Positions 6,979 to 15,788 of a DNA stretch of 64,000 nucleotides are shown here, in pieces; position 1 is the first letter of the stretch, and every line of letters begins with the position of its first letter. Location of the stretch: the NCBI GenBank assembly GCA_019753105.1, contig JAIELJ010000010.1, forward strand, positions 124,001-188,000, in the 5' to 3' direction. The position numbers were made by a program, and so were the translations under genes. This DNA comes from Hyphomonadaceae bacterium (lineage in GTDB: Bacteria; Pseudomonadota; Alphaproteobacteria; Caulobacterales; Aquidulcibacteraceae). Under the pieces are notes generated by a model, which was not told the origin of the DNA, made no database searches, and saw only the letters and a list, made by a program, of their open reading frames with translations.

Positions 6979-8613
6979 CTAGCTCGGCTGTCCCGCCAGG
7001 ATCGCCTCAGCCGCGACACGGCGGGCTTCATCCTCAAGCCGCAAACCACGCAACGCGCGGATGATGTTGGCGACAGAGTCCGCATCCAGGCGCGCTGGTC
7101 CGCCTTCGCCGGCCGCAACAACGGCCAGCAACGCGCCTTCGCCGATCGCGCCACGTTCGACTGCGCTTGAGAGCGCCAGCATCGCGCCGCTATCTGCACG
7201 CGCGCCGCCTTGCGGCGTGTTTGCGAGCAGGAACGCCTGCACGCTGCCGTTCACCGGCGCACCGAGCGCCGAGAGGATCGCAACGTCACGCGCCGCCGCG
7301 CGTGCTTGGGCGGCGCCGCTATCGATGCGCCGCTGCATCGCCATCGTGCCTTGCTCGCCGCGCGCGCCCGTCAGCGCCACCAAGGCCGCTTCGAGTGGCG
7401 CAAGTGCGGCTTCATTCGCGCCGGCTTGGCGCGCGCTTGCGACAAGTCGCTGCGCGACTTGCACGTCGCCCGTCGAAACGGCGGCGCGCGCAAAGAGCAG
7501 GGCGGCGGCTGCATCGGGCGCAGCGTTCAGGCGTGCGATGTCGGCCTGGAAGAAGCGCGCCGCGGCGCTAAATTCACTGGCGTTCGGCGCTGTGCGGAGC
7601 GCCGTCGCGATCGCCGTGGCATTGGCGAGCGCAACAACGCTCACCGCTTCAGGTCCAGCCGCCGTGGGCGGCGCTTGGATTTGGCGCATGGCGATCACAG
7701 CAGGCGGCAACGCTGACGTGATCTCCGCAGGCGTCGCCGCCAAAATTGTGCGTGTGTCTTGTGCGCTCAACGCACCACGACGGAACGCCGTCCACGCCGC
7801 TTGCGCGCGTTGAGGCTGCGGCGCGTTTTCGGCGCGCGCCAGTGCGACGAGCGCGAGCGTCGAGGACTCGTTCAGCGGGTTCGGGCCGGGGCGCAACTGG
7901 CCCGCGATCGAAAGCTGGGTGAAGAGCGAGTTGTTGTAGCGCGCCGCCGGCGGGCGTGCGCCAGGCGCACCGCCCGCAGCAGCAACCGCGCCAGTCACCC
8001 ACGTATCCGCCGCGTTTTGCGCGCGCGCCAATTCGAGCGCCAAGTCGGCCGCTGCGCGATCGCCGGTCACTGCCGCGCAATAGGCCCGCAATTGCAGGAA
8101 AAACGCCGGCGGGTTTTCGCCCGTCGTTGCGTTGCGACCGCGCGTGCACGCTTCGGCCCGGCGGCCGCGCGCGAGTTCAGCTTGCGCTGCAAACATTGCC
8201 ACGCCCGGATCGGTCAGCGCCGAGCCGGAGCCTGCCGCCATCGTCGCCAGTTCGTCGGCTGCGCCCATTTTGCCCAGCGCTTCGAAGCGGCGGCGCACGG
8301 CGAGCGCGCCATCGCCACGCGGCGCATCGCCGCCGGAGAACAGCACGCGCCGCGCGAGCGTGTTCATCGCGTACGAGTCGTAAACTGCCGGCAGCCGGTC
8401 AAACACGATCGCCAGCACATCGGGATCGCTGCGCGTCCATAAATCAGCCGGCAGCGCGCCATTGGCGCGCGATAGAGCGCTCACGCTCCAGCCGTCGAGT
8501 TGTCGTAATTCCTGCGCCTGAACCGGCGCGGGAACATTTTGCGCGTAGGCGGCCATCGGCGTGAGCGCGGTAAACGCGGCAAGCGCCAAGCTACGGTTAA
8601 GCATGAAACTCAT
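6979..8613 (-). CDS. Large secreted Ala-rich protein with helical repeats, unknown function
   Basis: The 544-residue product has a signal peptide (LNRSLALAAFTALTPMAAYA, cleaved before QNVP). The mature part is very rich in Ala, Arg and Gln in helical pairs such as ALTDPGVAMFAAQAELARGRRAEAC and VAQRLVASARQAGANEAALAPLEAAL, which suggests TPR-like alpha-solenoid repeats. I recognise no named family. Its ATG at 8613 overlaps the stop of the preceding small membrane-protein gene (ATGA). A second in-frame ATG at 8604 sits nine bases behind AAGGA and is an equally good start. Its location is periplasmic or outer membrane by inference. Confidence 0.75.
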   Translation of the reverse strand: MSFMLNRSLALAAFTALTPMAAYAQNVPAPVQAQELRQLDGWSVSALSRANGALPADLWTRSDPDVLAIVFDRLPAVYDSYAMNTLARRVLFSGGDAPRGDGALAVRRRFEALGKMGAADELATMAAGSGSALTDPGVAMFAAQAELARGRRAEACTRGRNATTGENPPAFFLQLRAYCAAVTGDRAAADLALELARAQNAADTWVTGAVAAAGGAPGARPPAARYNNSLFTQLSIAGQLRPGPNPLNESSTLALVALARAENAPQPQRAQAAWTAFRRGALSAQDTRTILAATPAEITSALPPAVIAMRQIQAPPTAAGPEAVSVVALANATAIATALRTAPNASEFSAAARFFQADIARLNAAPDAAAALLFARAAVSTGDVQVAQRLVASARQAGANEAALAPLEAALVALTGARGEQGTMAMQRRIDSGAAQARAAARDVAILSALGAPVNGSVQAFLLANTPQGGARADSGAMLALSSAVERGAIGEGALLAVVAAGEGGPARLDADSVANIIRALRGLRLEDEARRVAAEAILAGQPS

Positions 8614-8801
8614 TCCTTGAAGGCGTCTTCCAGTTCGACACGGATTTCCTGCGGCTCAGGCGCAAGCACGTCGGACTGGCGGATGAAGTAAACGAAAAGG
8701 GCGATGAAAACGGCCGCACCCGCGCCAATCGCGATCAGACCCAATTGTGGCGGCGCACGCCGGGAGAACGAAGAGGAGCGCCGTCGTCTGCGTCGATACA
8801 T
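8610..8801 (-). CDS. Small single-pass membrane protein, unknown
   Basis: The 63-residue product has a strongly basic N-terminus (MYRRRRRRSSSFSRR), one membrane span (LGLIAIGAGAAVFIALFVYFI) and an acidic C-terminal tail (IRVELEDAFKE). The charge pattern predicts a cytoplasmic N-terminus and a periplasmic tail. It is coupled by an ATGA overlap to the large secreted protein gene downstream, so the two probably act together, perhaps as an anchor and a periplasmic partner. The region to the divergent aroK start (8802-8916) is the shared promoter region; no clear boxes were seen. Confidence 0.7.
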   Translation of the reverse strand: MYRRRRRRSSSFSRRAPPQLGLIAIGAGAAVFIALFVYFIRQSDVLAPEPQEIRVELEDAFKE

Positions 8802-8916
8802 GCCTGATTTGGCCCCTGCCGTTGCGAGCGGGCGAGAATGCCCCCAAAATGTGGCAATCTTCTAACCTGGCCCCGCGGTTAACGCTGTTACCTAAAGGGC
8901 TCTTTTGAGGTGATTC

Positions 8917-9516
8917 GTGACGGCCCCGGAGAGCAGCGATATCGGCGAGCGCGTGGACGCCGCCGCAGAGCTGCGCCAGAGGGCGTCGGGGCTCACGCCG
9001 CCGCGCACGATTGCGCTAGTCGGCCTTATGGGGGCGGGCAAGACGACGATCGGCCGCCGGCTTGCCGCAGCGCTTCAGCTGCCGTTCGTGGATGCCGACG
9101 ACGCCATCGTCCAAGCCGCCGGCCGCTCGATCGAGGATATTTTCAGCGAGCGCGGCGAGTGCGAGTTTCGCCGCGGCGAGCGCAACGTCATCGCGCGGCT
9201 CCTGGCTGGCCCTGTCCACGTGCTTGCCACGGGCGGCGGCGCGTTCATTGATCCGAACACGCGCGCGCTGATGAAGGAGCGCGCGATCTCGATTTGGCTG
9301 AAGGCGCCGCTCGACGTCCTGATGAAGCGCGTCGTGCGCCGCGATCATCGTCCGCTGCTGAAGGAAGATGATCCCGAAGCCGTGATGCAGCGTTTGATCA
9401 ATGAGCGCTATCCGATCTACGCCGAAGCCGATCTCACGATCGAATCTGGCGCCGGCCCGCACAATAGCGCCGTAGCCTCGATCATCGACGCGCTGCGTGA
9501 GCGGCTTTCGAAATGA
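8917..9516 (+). CDS. aroK: Shikimate kinase
   Basis: The enzyme phosphorylates shikimate with ATP in the common aromatic pathway (cytoplasm). The 199-residue product has Walker A GLMGAGKTTIGRRLA (about residues 32-46), the shikimate-binding DADDAIVQAAGRSI-IF stretch, the GGGAF loop, and the lid and adenine-binding regions (RPLL, ERYPIYAEAD). The start is GTG at 8917 with TTTTGAGG upstream; the 30-residue extension before Walker A is usual in alphaproteobacterial AroK. Its stop overlaps the aroB start (ATGA), so the two consecutive-pathway enzymes are coupled. Confidence 0.95.
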   Translation: MTAPESSDIGERVDAAAELRQRASGLTPPRTIALVGLMGAGKTTIGRRLAAALQLPFVDADDAIVQAAGRSIEDIFSERGECEFRRGERNVIARLLAGPVHVLATGGGAFIDPNTRALMKERAISIWLKAPLDVLMKRVVRRDHRPLLKEDDPEAVMQRLINERYPIYAEADLTIESGAGPHNSAVASIIDALRERLSK

Positions 9517-10619
9517 CCACGCAAATCATTCCCGTCCGCCTCGCTGCGCGCAGCTATGACGTGCACGCCGGCCCCGGCCTGCTGGCGCGCGCTGGCGAGC
9601 TGATCGCGCCGTTCGCGCCGAGCGGGCGCGTGTTTATCGTGAGCGATAGCAATGTCGCCAACGCGCATCTGCGCGAGCTTGTGGCGGGCCTGGGAAAGCT
9701 CGATGCGCGCAACGTTTTCGTGCTTGAGCCGGGCGAACACACAAAGAGCTTCGCCGGCTTGGAAACGCTGCTGACGCGCATGCTCGTCGCCAACATCAGC
9801 CGCAAGGACATCGTCATTGCTTTTGGCGGCGGCGTGATCGGCGATCTGGCGGGACTTGCGGCGGGGCTGGTGAAGCGCGGCGTCGATTTCGTGCAGATCC
9901 CGACGACCTTGCTGGCGCAAGTCGATTCCAGCGTTGGCGGTAAAACCGCGATCGATACGCCGGAGGGCAAAAACCTTGTCGGCCTTATTCATCAGCCGCG
10001 CTTGGTATTGGCGGATCAGGATGTGCTTTCCACGCTGCCGATCCGCGAGCGTCGCGCTGGCTATGCCGAGATCGTCAAAGCTGGCCTCATCGCTGACGCC
10101 GACTTCTTCGCCTGGTGCGAGCGCAATGCGCAACATATCCTCGCCAACGATCCAGACGCGTTGAGCTACGCCATCCCCTGGGCCATCGCCTTCAAAGCCG
10201 GCGTTGTTGCCCGTGACGAGACCGAGCAGGGCGAGCGCGCGTTGCTCAATCTCGGCCACACGTTTGCGCATGCGCTCGAAGCGCATGGCGGCTACAGCGC
10301 CGATCTGCTCCATGGCGAAGCGGTCGCGGCGGGCTTGAGCCTTGCTTTCAAGCTTTCGGCTGAGCTCAAACTCTGCACCCGCCACGAGGCCGAGCGCGTC
10401 ACGCGGCATCTTGAAAGCGCGGGCTTCATCACCGATCTGCGCAAACTGCCCGGCGCGCCGTACGATGCTGAACAGCTGATGCAGCTCATCGCCACCGACA
10501 AAAAAGCCCAAGCCGGCAAACTCACCTTCATCCTCGCGCGCGCCATAGGCGCTGCGTTCATCGAGCACGACACGCCCGCGGACGCGGTGCGTGCGCTGCT
10601 AACTCAAGAAGTGAAATGA
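9513..10619 (+). CDS. aroB: 3-Dehydroquinate synthase
   Basis: AroB converts DAHP to 3-dehydroquinate, the second step of aromatic biosynthesis, using NAD and a divalent metal. The 368-residue product shows the NAD-binding FGGGVIGDLAGLAAG, the signature FVQIPTTLLAQVDSSVGGKTAID, and metal ligands in YAEIVKAGLI (Glu), LNLGHTFAHALEA (His) and LLHGEAVAAG (His). It lies between aroK and a CNNM transporter gene with ATGA overlaps on both sides, a common alphaproteobacterial operon. Confidence 0.96.
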   Translation: MTTQIIPVRLAARSYDVHAGPGLLARAGELIAPFAPSGRVFIVSDSNVANAHLRELVAGLGKLDARNVFVLEPGEHTKSFAGLETLLTRMLVANISRKDIVIAFGGGVIGDLAGLAAGLVKRGVDFVQIPTTLLAQVDSSVGGKTAIDTPEGKNLVGLIHQPRLVLADQDVLSTLPIRERRAGYAEIVKAGLIADADFFAWCERNAQHILANDPDALSYAIPWAIAFKAGVVARDETEQGERALLNLGHTFAHALEAHGGYSADLLHGEAVAAGLSLAFKLSAELKLCTRHEAERVTRHLESAGFITDLRKLPGAPYDAEQLMQLIATDKKAQAGKLTFILARAIGAAFIEHDTPADAVRALLTQEVK

Positions 10620-11902
10620 CCACAGCACTGATTGTCGCCGCCCTCGTCATCGCGGGGCTTATTCTGCTCAACGCGTTTTTCTCCGCCGCGGAGACAGCGC
10701 TGACCGGCGCATCGCGCGCGCGCATGGCGACGCTGGAGCGTGAGGGCGACAAAAAAGCCGCGCGCGTCAATAAGCTGAATGAAAACCGCGAGCGCATGAT
10801 CGGCGCGGTGCTCTTGGGCGCGAACCTCGTGCAGGTCGCGGCCTCGGCCATCAGCTCCAGCATCTTCTCCGGCCTCTACGGCGATCTGGCGCCGCTGATC
10901 ACCACCATCGTGCTGACGCCGCTTCTGCTGATCTTCGGCGAAGTCGGCCCGAAAACCTACGCCATCACCAGCGCCGACAAGATCGCCCGCGTGGTGGCGC
11001 TGCCGGTGCAATGGATGGTGCGTTTTCTGGCGCCCATTGTCGGCGCGGTGCAGTGGATCGTGAACAATGGCTTGAAGCTCTTCGGCGTGCGCGTCGATGA
11101 GAGCGTCGACGTGCTGACAGCCGCGCGCGCCGAGATCGGCGGCGCGATCGAGATGCACGCCGAAGAGGGCGGCGTCGAGGCCGAGACCAAGCAGCGTCTC
11201 TTGGGCGCGCTCGATCTTTCCGAGCTCGAAGTCGCCGACGTGATGATCCATCGCAAGTCGATCAAGTCGCTCGATATCGATCTGCCGCCGCGCGAGATCA
11301 TCGCCCAGGCGATGTCATCCCCGCACACGCGCCTGCCGCTCTGGCAGGGCGATCCGGACAATATCGTCGGCATTCTGCACGCGCGCGATCTCTTGAAAGC
11401 CATCGCCGAGCACGGCCGCGATAATTTCGACGTGCACGCCATCAAGCGCGAACCCTGGTTCACGCCGATGCAGACGAACGCCGAAGATCAGCTCGCCGAA
11501 TTCCTGCGCCGCCGCGAACACTTCGCCATCGTCGTCGACGAGTATGGCGCGCTCATGGGCCTGGTGACGCTCGAAGACATTTTGGAAGAGATCGTCGGCG
11601 ACATCAAAGACGAGCACGACATCGCCGTCCAAGGCGTGCGCCCGCAGCCCGACGGCAGCGTCAATGTCGACGGCACAGTGCCGATCCGCGATCTCAACCG
11701 CATGATGAACTGGGATCTCCCCGACGACGAAGCCGTCACCGTCGCCGGCCTCGTCATCCACGAAGCCCAAGCCATCCCCGACCCCGGCCAACGCTTCGCC
11801 TTCCACGGCTATCGCTTTCAAGTGCTCCGCAGACAGCGCAATCAGCTGACGGCTTTGCGTGTGGAGCGCGAGGAGGCTGATGAGGGGATGGAGGGGGGTT
11901 AG
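10616..11902 (+). CDS. CNNM/CorC-type transporter with CBS pair (HlyC/CorC family)
   Basis: The 428-residue product has an N-terminal CNNM membrane domain (about 1-150; starts TTALIVAALVIAGLILLNAFFSAAETALTG). A CBS pair follows (about 205-330, with SPHTRLPLWQGDPDNIVGILHARDLL and YGALMGLVTLEDILEEIVGDI). The C-terminal CorC/HlyC domain (about 345-425) contains GTVPIRDLNRMMNWDLPDDEAVTVAGLVI. This family is linked to magnesium or cobalt efflux in related bacteria. It is the last gene of the aroK-aroB operon (ATGA overlap), a position seen in many alphaproteobacteria, although no metabolic link is known. Confidence 0.9.
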   Translation: MTTALIVAALVIAGLILLNAFFSAAETALTGASRARMATLEREGDKKAARVNKLNENRERMIGAVLLGANLVQVAASAISSSIFSGLYGDLAPLITTIVLTPLLLIFGEVGPKTYAITSADKIARVVALPVQWMVRFLAPIVGAVQWIVNNGLKLFGVRVDESVDVLTAARAEIGGAIEMHAEEGGVEAETKQRLLGALDLSELEVADVMIHRKSIKSLDIDLPPREIIAQAMSSPHTRLPLWQGDPDNIVGILHARDLLKAIAEHGRDNFDVHAIKREPWFTPMQTNAEDQLAEFLRRREHFAIVVDEYGALMGLVTLEDILEEIVGDIKDEHDIAVQGVRPQPDGSVNVDGTVPIRDLNRMMNWDLPDDEAVTVAGLVIHEAQAIPDPGQRFAFHGYRFQVLRRQRNQLTALRVEREEADEGMEGG

Positions 11903-11977
11903 GCGAAATCGCGAGTCTGAGCTAATGTTGCTTCGGTTACGGAAAACATACTTGTGCGAGATTCGTGATGCGCAGCA

Positions 11978-13693
11978 TTGCAAAGGCAGGCGCGACTGCA
12001 GGATCTGCTCCTGGGTTCAATCGACGCAAAGAATGATCTTTTGACGGAAAGCGGAGAGACCGCGAACGCCTTCGAGAACTCGTTCGTAGTTCCGAAAGAT
12101 TTTAGCCAAGAGCGCTTCGACGAAGGACGTATCCAATTCATAGTTGGGACTAAGGGGACCGGTAAGACCGCTCTCTTGCGGTGGCTGGGCCGAAGGAAAA
12201 CGCAAAAGGGCCACAAGATCGATTTTGTACTCTTCAAGAGTGACATCTTGGAAGAGGATCGCATGCGGATGTCACGTGCCGTCGATTACTCGGTAGTTTC
12301 CCAAAAGGAGGGGTTCGCCGACATTTTCCAAGATTTCAAATATGGATGGATGGTATTCGCGCTGAAGCGGATCGCTGATGCAATCTATAAGGATGCTTCG
12401 ATCGTCTCGCGAGATGACGCTCATCAGCGAGACGAATTTCTCCAGTTCATGGGCTATGAGTTGGCGGGTAAGAACATTGTCGCCAGCCGCTGGAAAGGAA
12501 TGTTGCCTCCGATCAGAGGAGGCAAGGTGCGGCTCGGTCTGAATTTGGAGTTTTTCCGTGCGGAGTTTGAGGGAGAGATCAAGCCAGACGAGAAAATTGG
12601 AGAGGTCTCGCTTGGCGACTTTGCGCGACGAGCTCTAGATCGGTTGGCCGGACTTTCCTTTACCGGAAAGCGTTTTGTTATGTGCTTTGACGAGCTCGAA
12701 GTGTTCAAGCTTGATGAGGAGAATTATAAACGCGACATAAGGATGGTGCGCGACCTTCTTTTTGCAGTCGCTGATCTAAACCGCAAGTTTTTGCAACAAC
12801 AAGTGCCGATCCAGCTTGTTGCTGCGGTTCGTTCAGAAGTTCTCGCCGACGTACAACACGTAGGAGAGGAGATTGGGCGAACAGTCCGAGACTTGGGGAT
12901 TCAGCTTCAGTGGTACTCAGGTCCTAGGACGCGCGAGCATCCTTTGATGCAGATAGTTCAGCGGAAGCTACGTCAATCCGAGATCGCGCTGTATGGCGGA
13001 GCAGCTAAAGACGCTGACCTATGGGCGCTATACTTCGACGAGCAGGTGGGAAATAAAAACGTAGAGCGCTTCTTGCTGGACGCCTCATTCATGCGTCCTC
13101 GTGACATAATCCGGCGGTTGACGGTGTGTGCGAAGCTTGCGCCTGCTTCTACGAAGTTCACCTCTGAGGTGCTTACAGGATCGGTGCCTGAATACAGCAG
13201 AGAGATGTGGAGTGAGATCGCGGAAGAGCTTGTTCCAAGATACTTCACGCAGGAAGTGAAAGCCATTGAGCAGCTTTTCTATGGCTACTTCACTCGCTTC
13301 ATTCTGGAGAGTTTCAAGGCGCGCTTAGAGGAACGTTGCCGCCTCGATCCTTACGCACGACAAATTAGAGAACGAATTGGCGCGGTTGAGTTGCTGAACG
13401 ACCTGTTTCGGCTCGGTGCGATTGGCAACCTTGTAGAGCGAGACGGAAAGCGGCGATTTGATTGGTATTACGGTGGACGTCAAACTCTCGATCCATATGG
13501 CACGATTGTCGTTCACCAATCCCTTTGGAATCACTTGGCGCTTTCGTCCAAGCGAGGCAGAGAAGCGGAGTTCAAGTCCGCTCGTGGTCCTCACGGGGAA
13601 AAATCGGTTAAGAACGGTCCTCGTCCCCTTCAGCATCGAGGCGGACCAGGTCGCTCTCGTGGACGAGGACCAAAGAGGCCGCGCGACGGTTAG
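11978..13693 (+). CDS. P-loop ATPase of the Sll1717 type, probably acquired
   Basis: The 571-residue product carries Walker A GTKGTGKTALLRWLG (about residues 57-71) and Walker B FVMCFDELEVF, preceded by the family-like entry GSIDAKNDLLTES...FVVPKDFSQERFDEG. The C-terminal half lacks known enzyme motifs and ends in a Gly/Arg/Lys-rich tail. It resembles P-loop ATPases named after Sll1717; their function is unknown. Two lines counted by eye (12241-12300, 12781-12840) give 50-52 % GC, far below the neighbours, so recent transfer is likely. The only in-frame start is TTG at 11978 just after a stop at 11966, or CTG a few codons later; the start is uncertain. No partner gene, integrase or repeat was seen. 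Confidence 0.75.
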   Translation: MQRQARLQDLLLGSIDAKNDLLTESGETANAFENSFVVPKDFSQERFDEGRIQFIVGTKGTGKTALLRWLGRRKTQKGHKIDFVLFKSDILEEDRMRMSRAVDYSVVSQKEGFADIFQDFKYGWMVFALKRIADAIYKDASIVSRDDAHQRDEFLQFMGYELAGKNIVASRWKGMLPPIRGGKVRLGLNLEFFRAEFEGEIKPDEKIGEVSLGDFARRALDRLAGLSFTGKRFVMCFDELEVFKLDEENYKRDIRMVRDLLFAVADLNRKFLQQQVPIQLVAAVRSEVLADVQHVGEEIGRTVRDLGIQLQWYSGPRTREHPLMQIVQRKLRQSEIALYGGAAKDADLWALYFDEQVGNKNVERFLLDASFMRPRDIIRRLTVCAKLAPASTKFTSEVLTGSVPEYSREMWSEIAEELVPRYFTQEVKAIEQLFYGYFTRFILESFKARLEERCRLDPYARQIRERIGAVELLNDLFRLGAIGNLVERDGKRRFDWYYGGRQTLDPYGTIVVHQSLWNHLALSSKRGREAEFKSARGPHGEKSVKNGPRPLQHRGGPGRSRGRGPKRPRDG

Positions 13694-13758
13694 GCCCTCT
13701 TGAAAAAAGAGTGAAGGCTCACCCCCGCATGGGGTCGCGCTCAGAATGGAGCAGCGAC

Positions 13759-13929
13759 ATGGTGGTGCCTCGGAGTATTCAAGCGGCGCTCGAACTCGGC
13801 GCGCTTGGCGTGATCGTGCGGTGCGGGACGTGTTTGAACGTCGCCAAGTTTAGCGCCGCGCGCGCGATCCGGCTCTTCGGCGCCGATACGCGCGTCGTTA
13901 TCCCATCAGTGTTGAAGCCCGCGGTGTAA
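13759..13929 (+). CDS. Short ORF with one CxxC, possible zinc-ribbon remnant
   Basis: The ATG at 13759 has GGAG seven bases upstream and gives 56 residues. The middle part VIVRCGTCLNVAKFSAARAIRLFGADTRV has one CxxC pair followed by a helix-like stretch, like the first knuckle of small alphaproteobacterial zinc-ribbon proteins. The expected second CxxC is absent in this frame; Cys/His-containing codons occur in other frames just downstream. It may be a broken gene or a chance frame. The remaining bases to 14157 hold a small hairpin (GCGGCT-AGCCGC, 14072-14089) without a T-run and nothing else I can name. Confidence 0.3.
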   Translation: MVVPRSIQAALELGALGVIVRCGTCLNVAKFSAARAIRLFGADTRVVIPSVLKPAV

Positions 13930-14157
13930 CAATCGTCGGGGAAGCACCGGAACGCGATGTGTCGAACGCATCGCCCCGCGCGCGGGCCGGCGATCCTGCC
14001 AGGGTAGTGAAACACCTGCCTGTGCGGAGCTGGCCAAACAACAATCACGGGGCGCGGTGGTCCGCGTCGGTGCGGCTCCGTTTAGCCGCGTAGTTCAGGC
14101 GCGTACCACTGCGTCCCGCTCTTCTTTTTTGGCGCGCGAGCGCAACAAGGAGAACGC

Positions 14158-14553
14158 ATGTCTAAAGCAATCCAAACCACCGAAAACGCCATCATCCAAG
14201 CGCGCGCCGCCGCACGTCGCGGCGCGCTTGCTGAAGCCGAACGCTGGAGCAGGGTCGCCGAGCGCCTGGCCGCCGCTGAAGCTGAGCGCGATGGGATTGA
14301 GCAGATCGATCTGGACTCGTTGGGCGATGAAGAAGCGCAGAACGCCGAACTGCGCCGGCGTTTGAAGCTTTACTGCGAAGCGGTGGTCGCATTTCGGACT
14401 TGGAAGGAGGAGCGCGATGCCTATTACGAGACGCTGCACGCTGCGATCGCCAACAATCTCGAACCTCCGCCGCCCTTGCGCCCGCACCCGGCGGGCGGGG
14501 TGAGTGAAGAGGCGTATCTGAAGCGCATCACGCTGGAGGGGCGCGTGGATTAG
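14158..14553 (+). CDS. Hypothetical protein, helical/coiled-coil
   Basis: The 131-residue product starts behind a good ribosome site (AAGGAG, six bases from ATG). Most of it is charged and helical (ENAIIQARAAARRGALAEAERWSRVAERLAAAE, then ELRRRLKLYCEAVVAFRTWKEERDAYY), followed by a proline-rich segment and SEEAYLKRITLEGRVD. There is no signal peptide or membrane span, so it should be cytoplasmic. No family is recognised. Codon usage is GC-rich like the chromosome, unlike the ATPase gene upstream. Its stop overlaps the converging cheR-like stop by four bases. Confidence 0.65.
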   Translation: MSKAIQTTENAIIQARAAARRGALAEAERWSRVAERLAAAEAERDGIEQIDLDSLGDEEAQNAELRRRLKLYCEAVVAFRTWKEERDAYYETLHAAIANNLEPPPPLRPHPAGGVSEEAYLKRITLEGRVD

Positions 14554-15377
14554 GCCGCGGCGATCTTCGCAGCCGCGCCGGCGCGGCGCACGACGTGTTG
14601 GTGTTGCACGAGGCTGTCGCATTGCTCGGGCAACACTTCGCCGCCGCCGAGCATGAGAACGCCGTCTGGCGTCAGCGCATCGGTGAGGCGGTTGATGATC
14701 TCGGCGCGGGTCTCGGGCGCGAAGACGTTGAGCACGTGCGAGAGGATGATGATGTCGAACTGGCCGAGGCTGCTCGGGTGTTTCATCAGATTGTGCGTCT
14801 CGAAGCGCACAGCCGCGCGGAGGCGATCGGAGATGCGCCACAGATCGCCGGCCTTCTCGAAGTGGCCGATCAGTTTGCGGATCGGCAGGCCGCGCTGGAC
14901 TTCGAACTGCGTGTAAAGCCCGCTGCGCGCTTTATCGAGGAGCTTCTCAGCAAAGTCGGCGCCAACAATCTCGATCGCCGGATTGAGCCCTTCCTCGCGC
15001 ATCTCTTCAATGAGCATCGCGAGCGAATAAGGCTCTTGGCCGGTCGAGCAACCCGCGCACAGAACGCGCACGCGCTCATGTCCGCGCTTGCGGATCGCAG
15101 CAGGCAGGAGATCGTCGCGGAGGGTCTTATAGAGTGACTTGTCGCGGAAAAACCGCGTCTCACTCTGCGCAAGCGCTTCAGTGATGGCGTTCCACAGCGC
15201 GCCATCTGGTCTGATGCGCGCTGCGGCTATGAGTTCGTTGACGGTCGCAAAGCCCTCGCGGCGCGCGAGCGGCGTGAGACGGATCTCAGCGGGGCCCGCC
15301 ACTTCGCGCGAGAACACCGCGCCCGAACGCGAGCGCACTTCTCTTGCGACGAGCGCGAACTCGGCTTCAGTGAGCAT
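14550..15377 (-). CDS. CheR-type SAM-dependent methyltransferase
   Basis: The 275-residue product has the CheR layout: an N-terminal helical domain (about 1-80) and a SAM-binding domain with CAGCSTGQEPYSLAML (motif I) and a later strand FDIIILSHVLNVF. CheR enzymes methylate glutamates of chemoreceptors. Two family signatures are altered: SETRFFRD replaces the usual N-x-T-x-FFR, and LSHVLNVF replaces the usual CRNVLIYF. It is coupled to a CheY-like gene (one-base TGATG overlap) behind a ChpT-like gene, with no receptor, CheA or CheB nearby. A target other than chemoreceptors is therefore possible. Confidence 0.85.
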   Translation of the reverse strand: MLTEAEFALVAREVRSRSGAVFSREVAGPAEIRLTPLARREGFATVNELIAAARIRPDGALWNAITEALAQSETRFFRDKSLYKTLRDDLLPAAIRKRGHERVRVLCAGCSTGQEPYSLAMLIEEMREEGLNPAIEIVGADFAEKLLDKARSGLYTQFEVQRGLPIRKLIGHFEKAGDLWRISDRLRAAVRFETHNLMKHPSSLGQFDIIILSHVLNVFAPETRAEIINRLTDALTPDGVLMLGGGEVLPEQCDSLVQHQHVVRRAGAAAKIAAA

Positions 15378-15742
15378 CAGACGAGGCCCGCTTCGGCGAA
15401 CTTGGAATGGAGAATGTCACCGTCGAACGGCTTCATCATATACTCGTCGGCGCCGGCTTTGAGGGCCTCAGCGATCTTCTCGACGTCGTTTTCCGTCGTA
15501 CAGAACACGACAGTCGGCTTGTCGCCGCCGGGCTCTTGGCGAAGCTGGCGCAGAAAATCGATCCCGCTCATCACAGGCATGGTCCAATCGAGCAGGATCG
15601 CATCGGGCATAAGCCGTCGGCACGCTTGCAGCGCCTCGAGGCCGTCAGCGGCTTCCTCGATCTCGAAGCGCATGTCTTCGAGAATGCGGCGCGCCACTTT
15701 GCGGATGACGCGGCTGTCGTCGACGACAAGGCAGCGCTTCAT
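15377..15742 (-). CDS. CheY-like single-domain response regulator
   Basis: This 121-residue receiver has the acidic pair in VVDDSRVIRK, the phosphoacceptor Asp in ILLDWTMPVMSGIDF (about residue 53), Thr in CTTEND (conserved T/S), and Lys in YMMKPFD. There is no output domain, so it acts through protein contacts, as CheY or Cle proteins do. It lies between a ChpT-like phosphotransferase gene (77 bases upstream) and the CheR-type gene, so its phosphate may come from that phosphotransferase or from a remote kinase. A near-CtrA box lies 47-61 bases upstream of its start. Confidence 0.92.
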   Translation of the reverse strand: MKRCLVVDDSRVIRKVARRILEDMRFEIEEAADGLEALQACRRLMPDAILLDWTMPVMSGIDFLRQLRQEPGGDKPTVVFCTTENDVEKIAEALKAGADEYMMKPFDGDILHSKFAEAGLV

Positions 15743-15788
15743 GGGAATCAGCTCCGTCGGAATCTATCCGACAGTGCTGAGACTGAGG

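Noticed and set aside
8877-8892. CtrA box near GGTTAACGCTGTTACC upstream of aroK
   Set aside because: The spacing between TTAA and TTAC is five, not seven.
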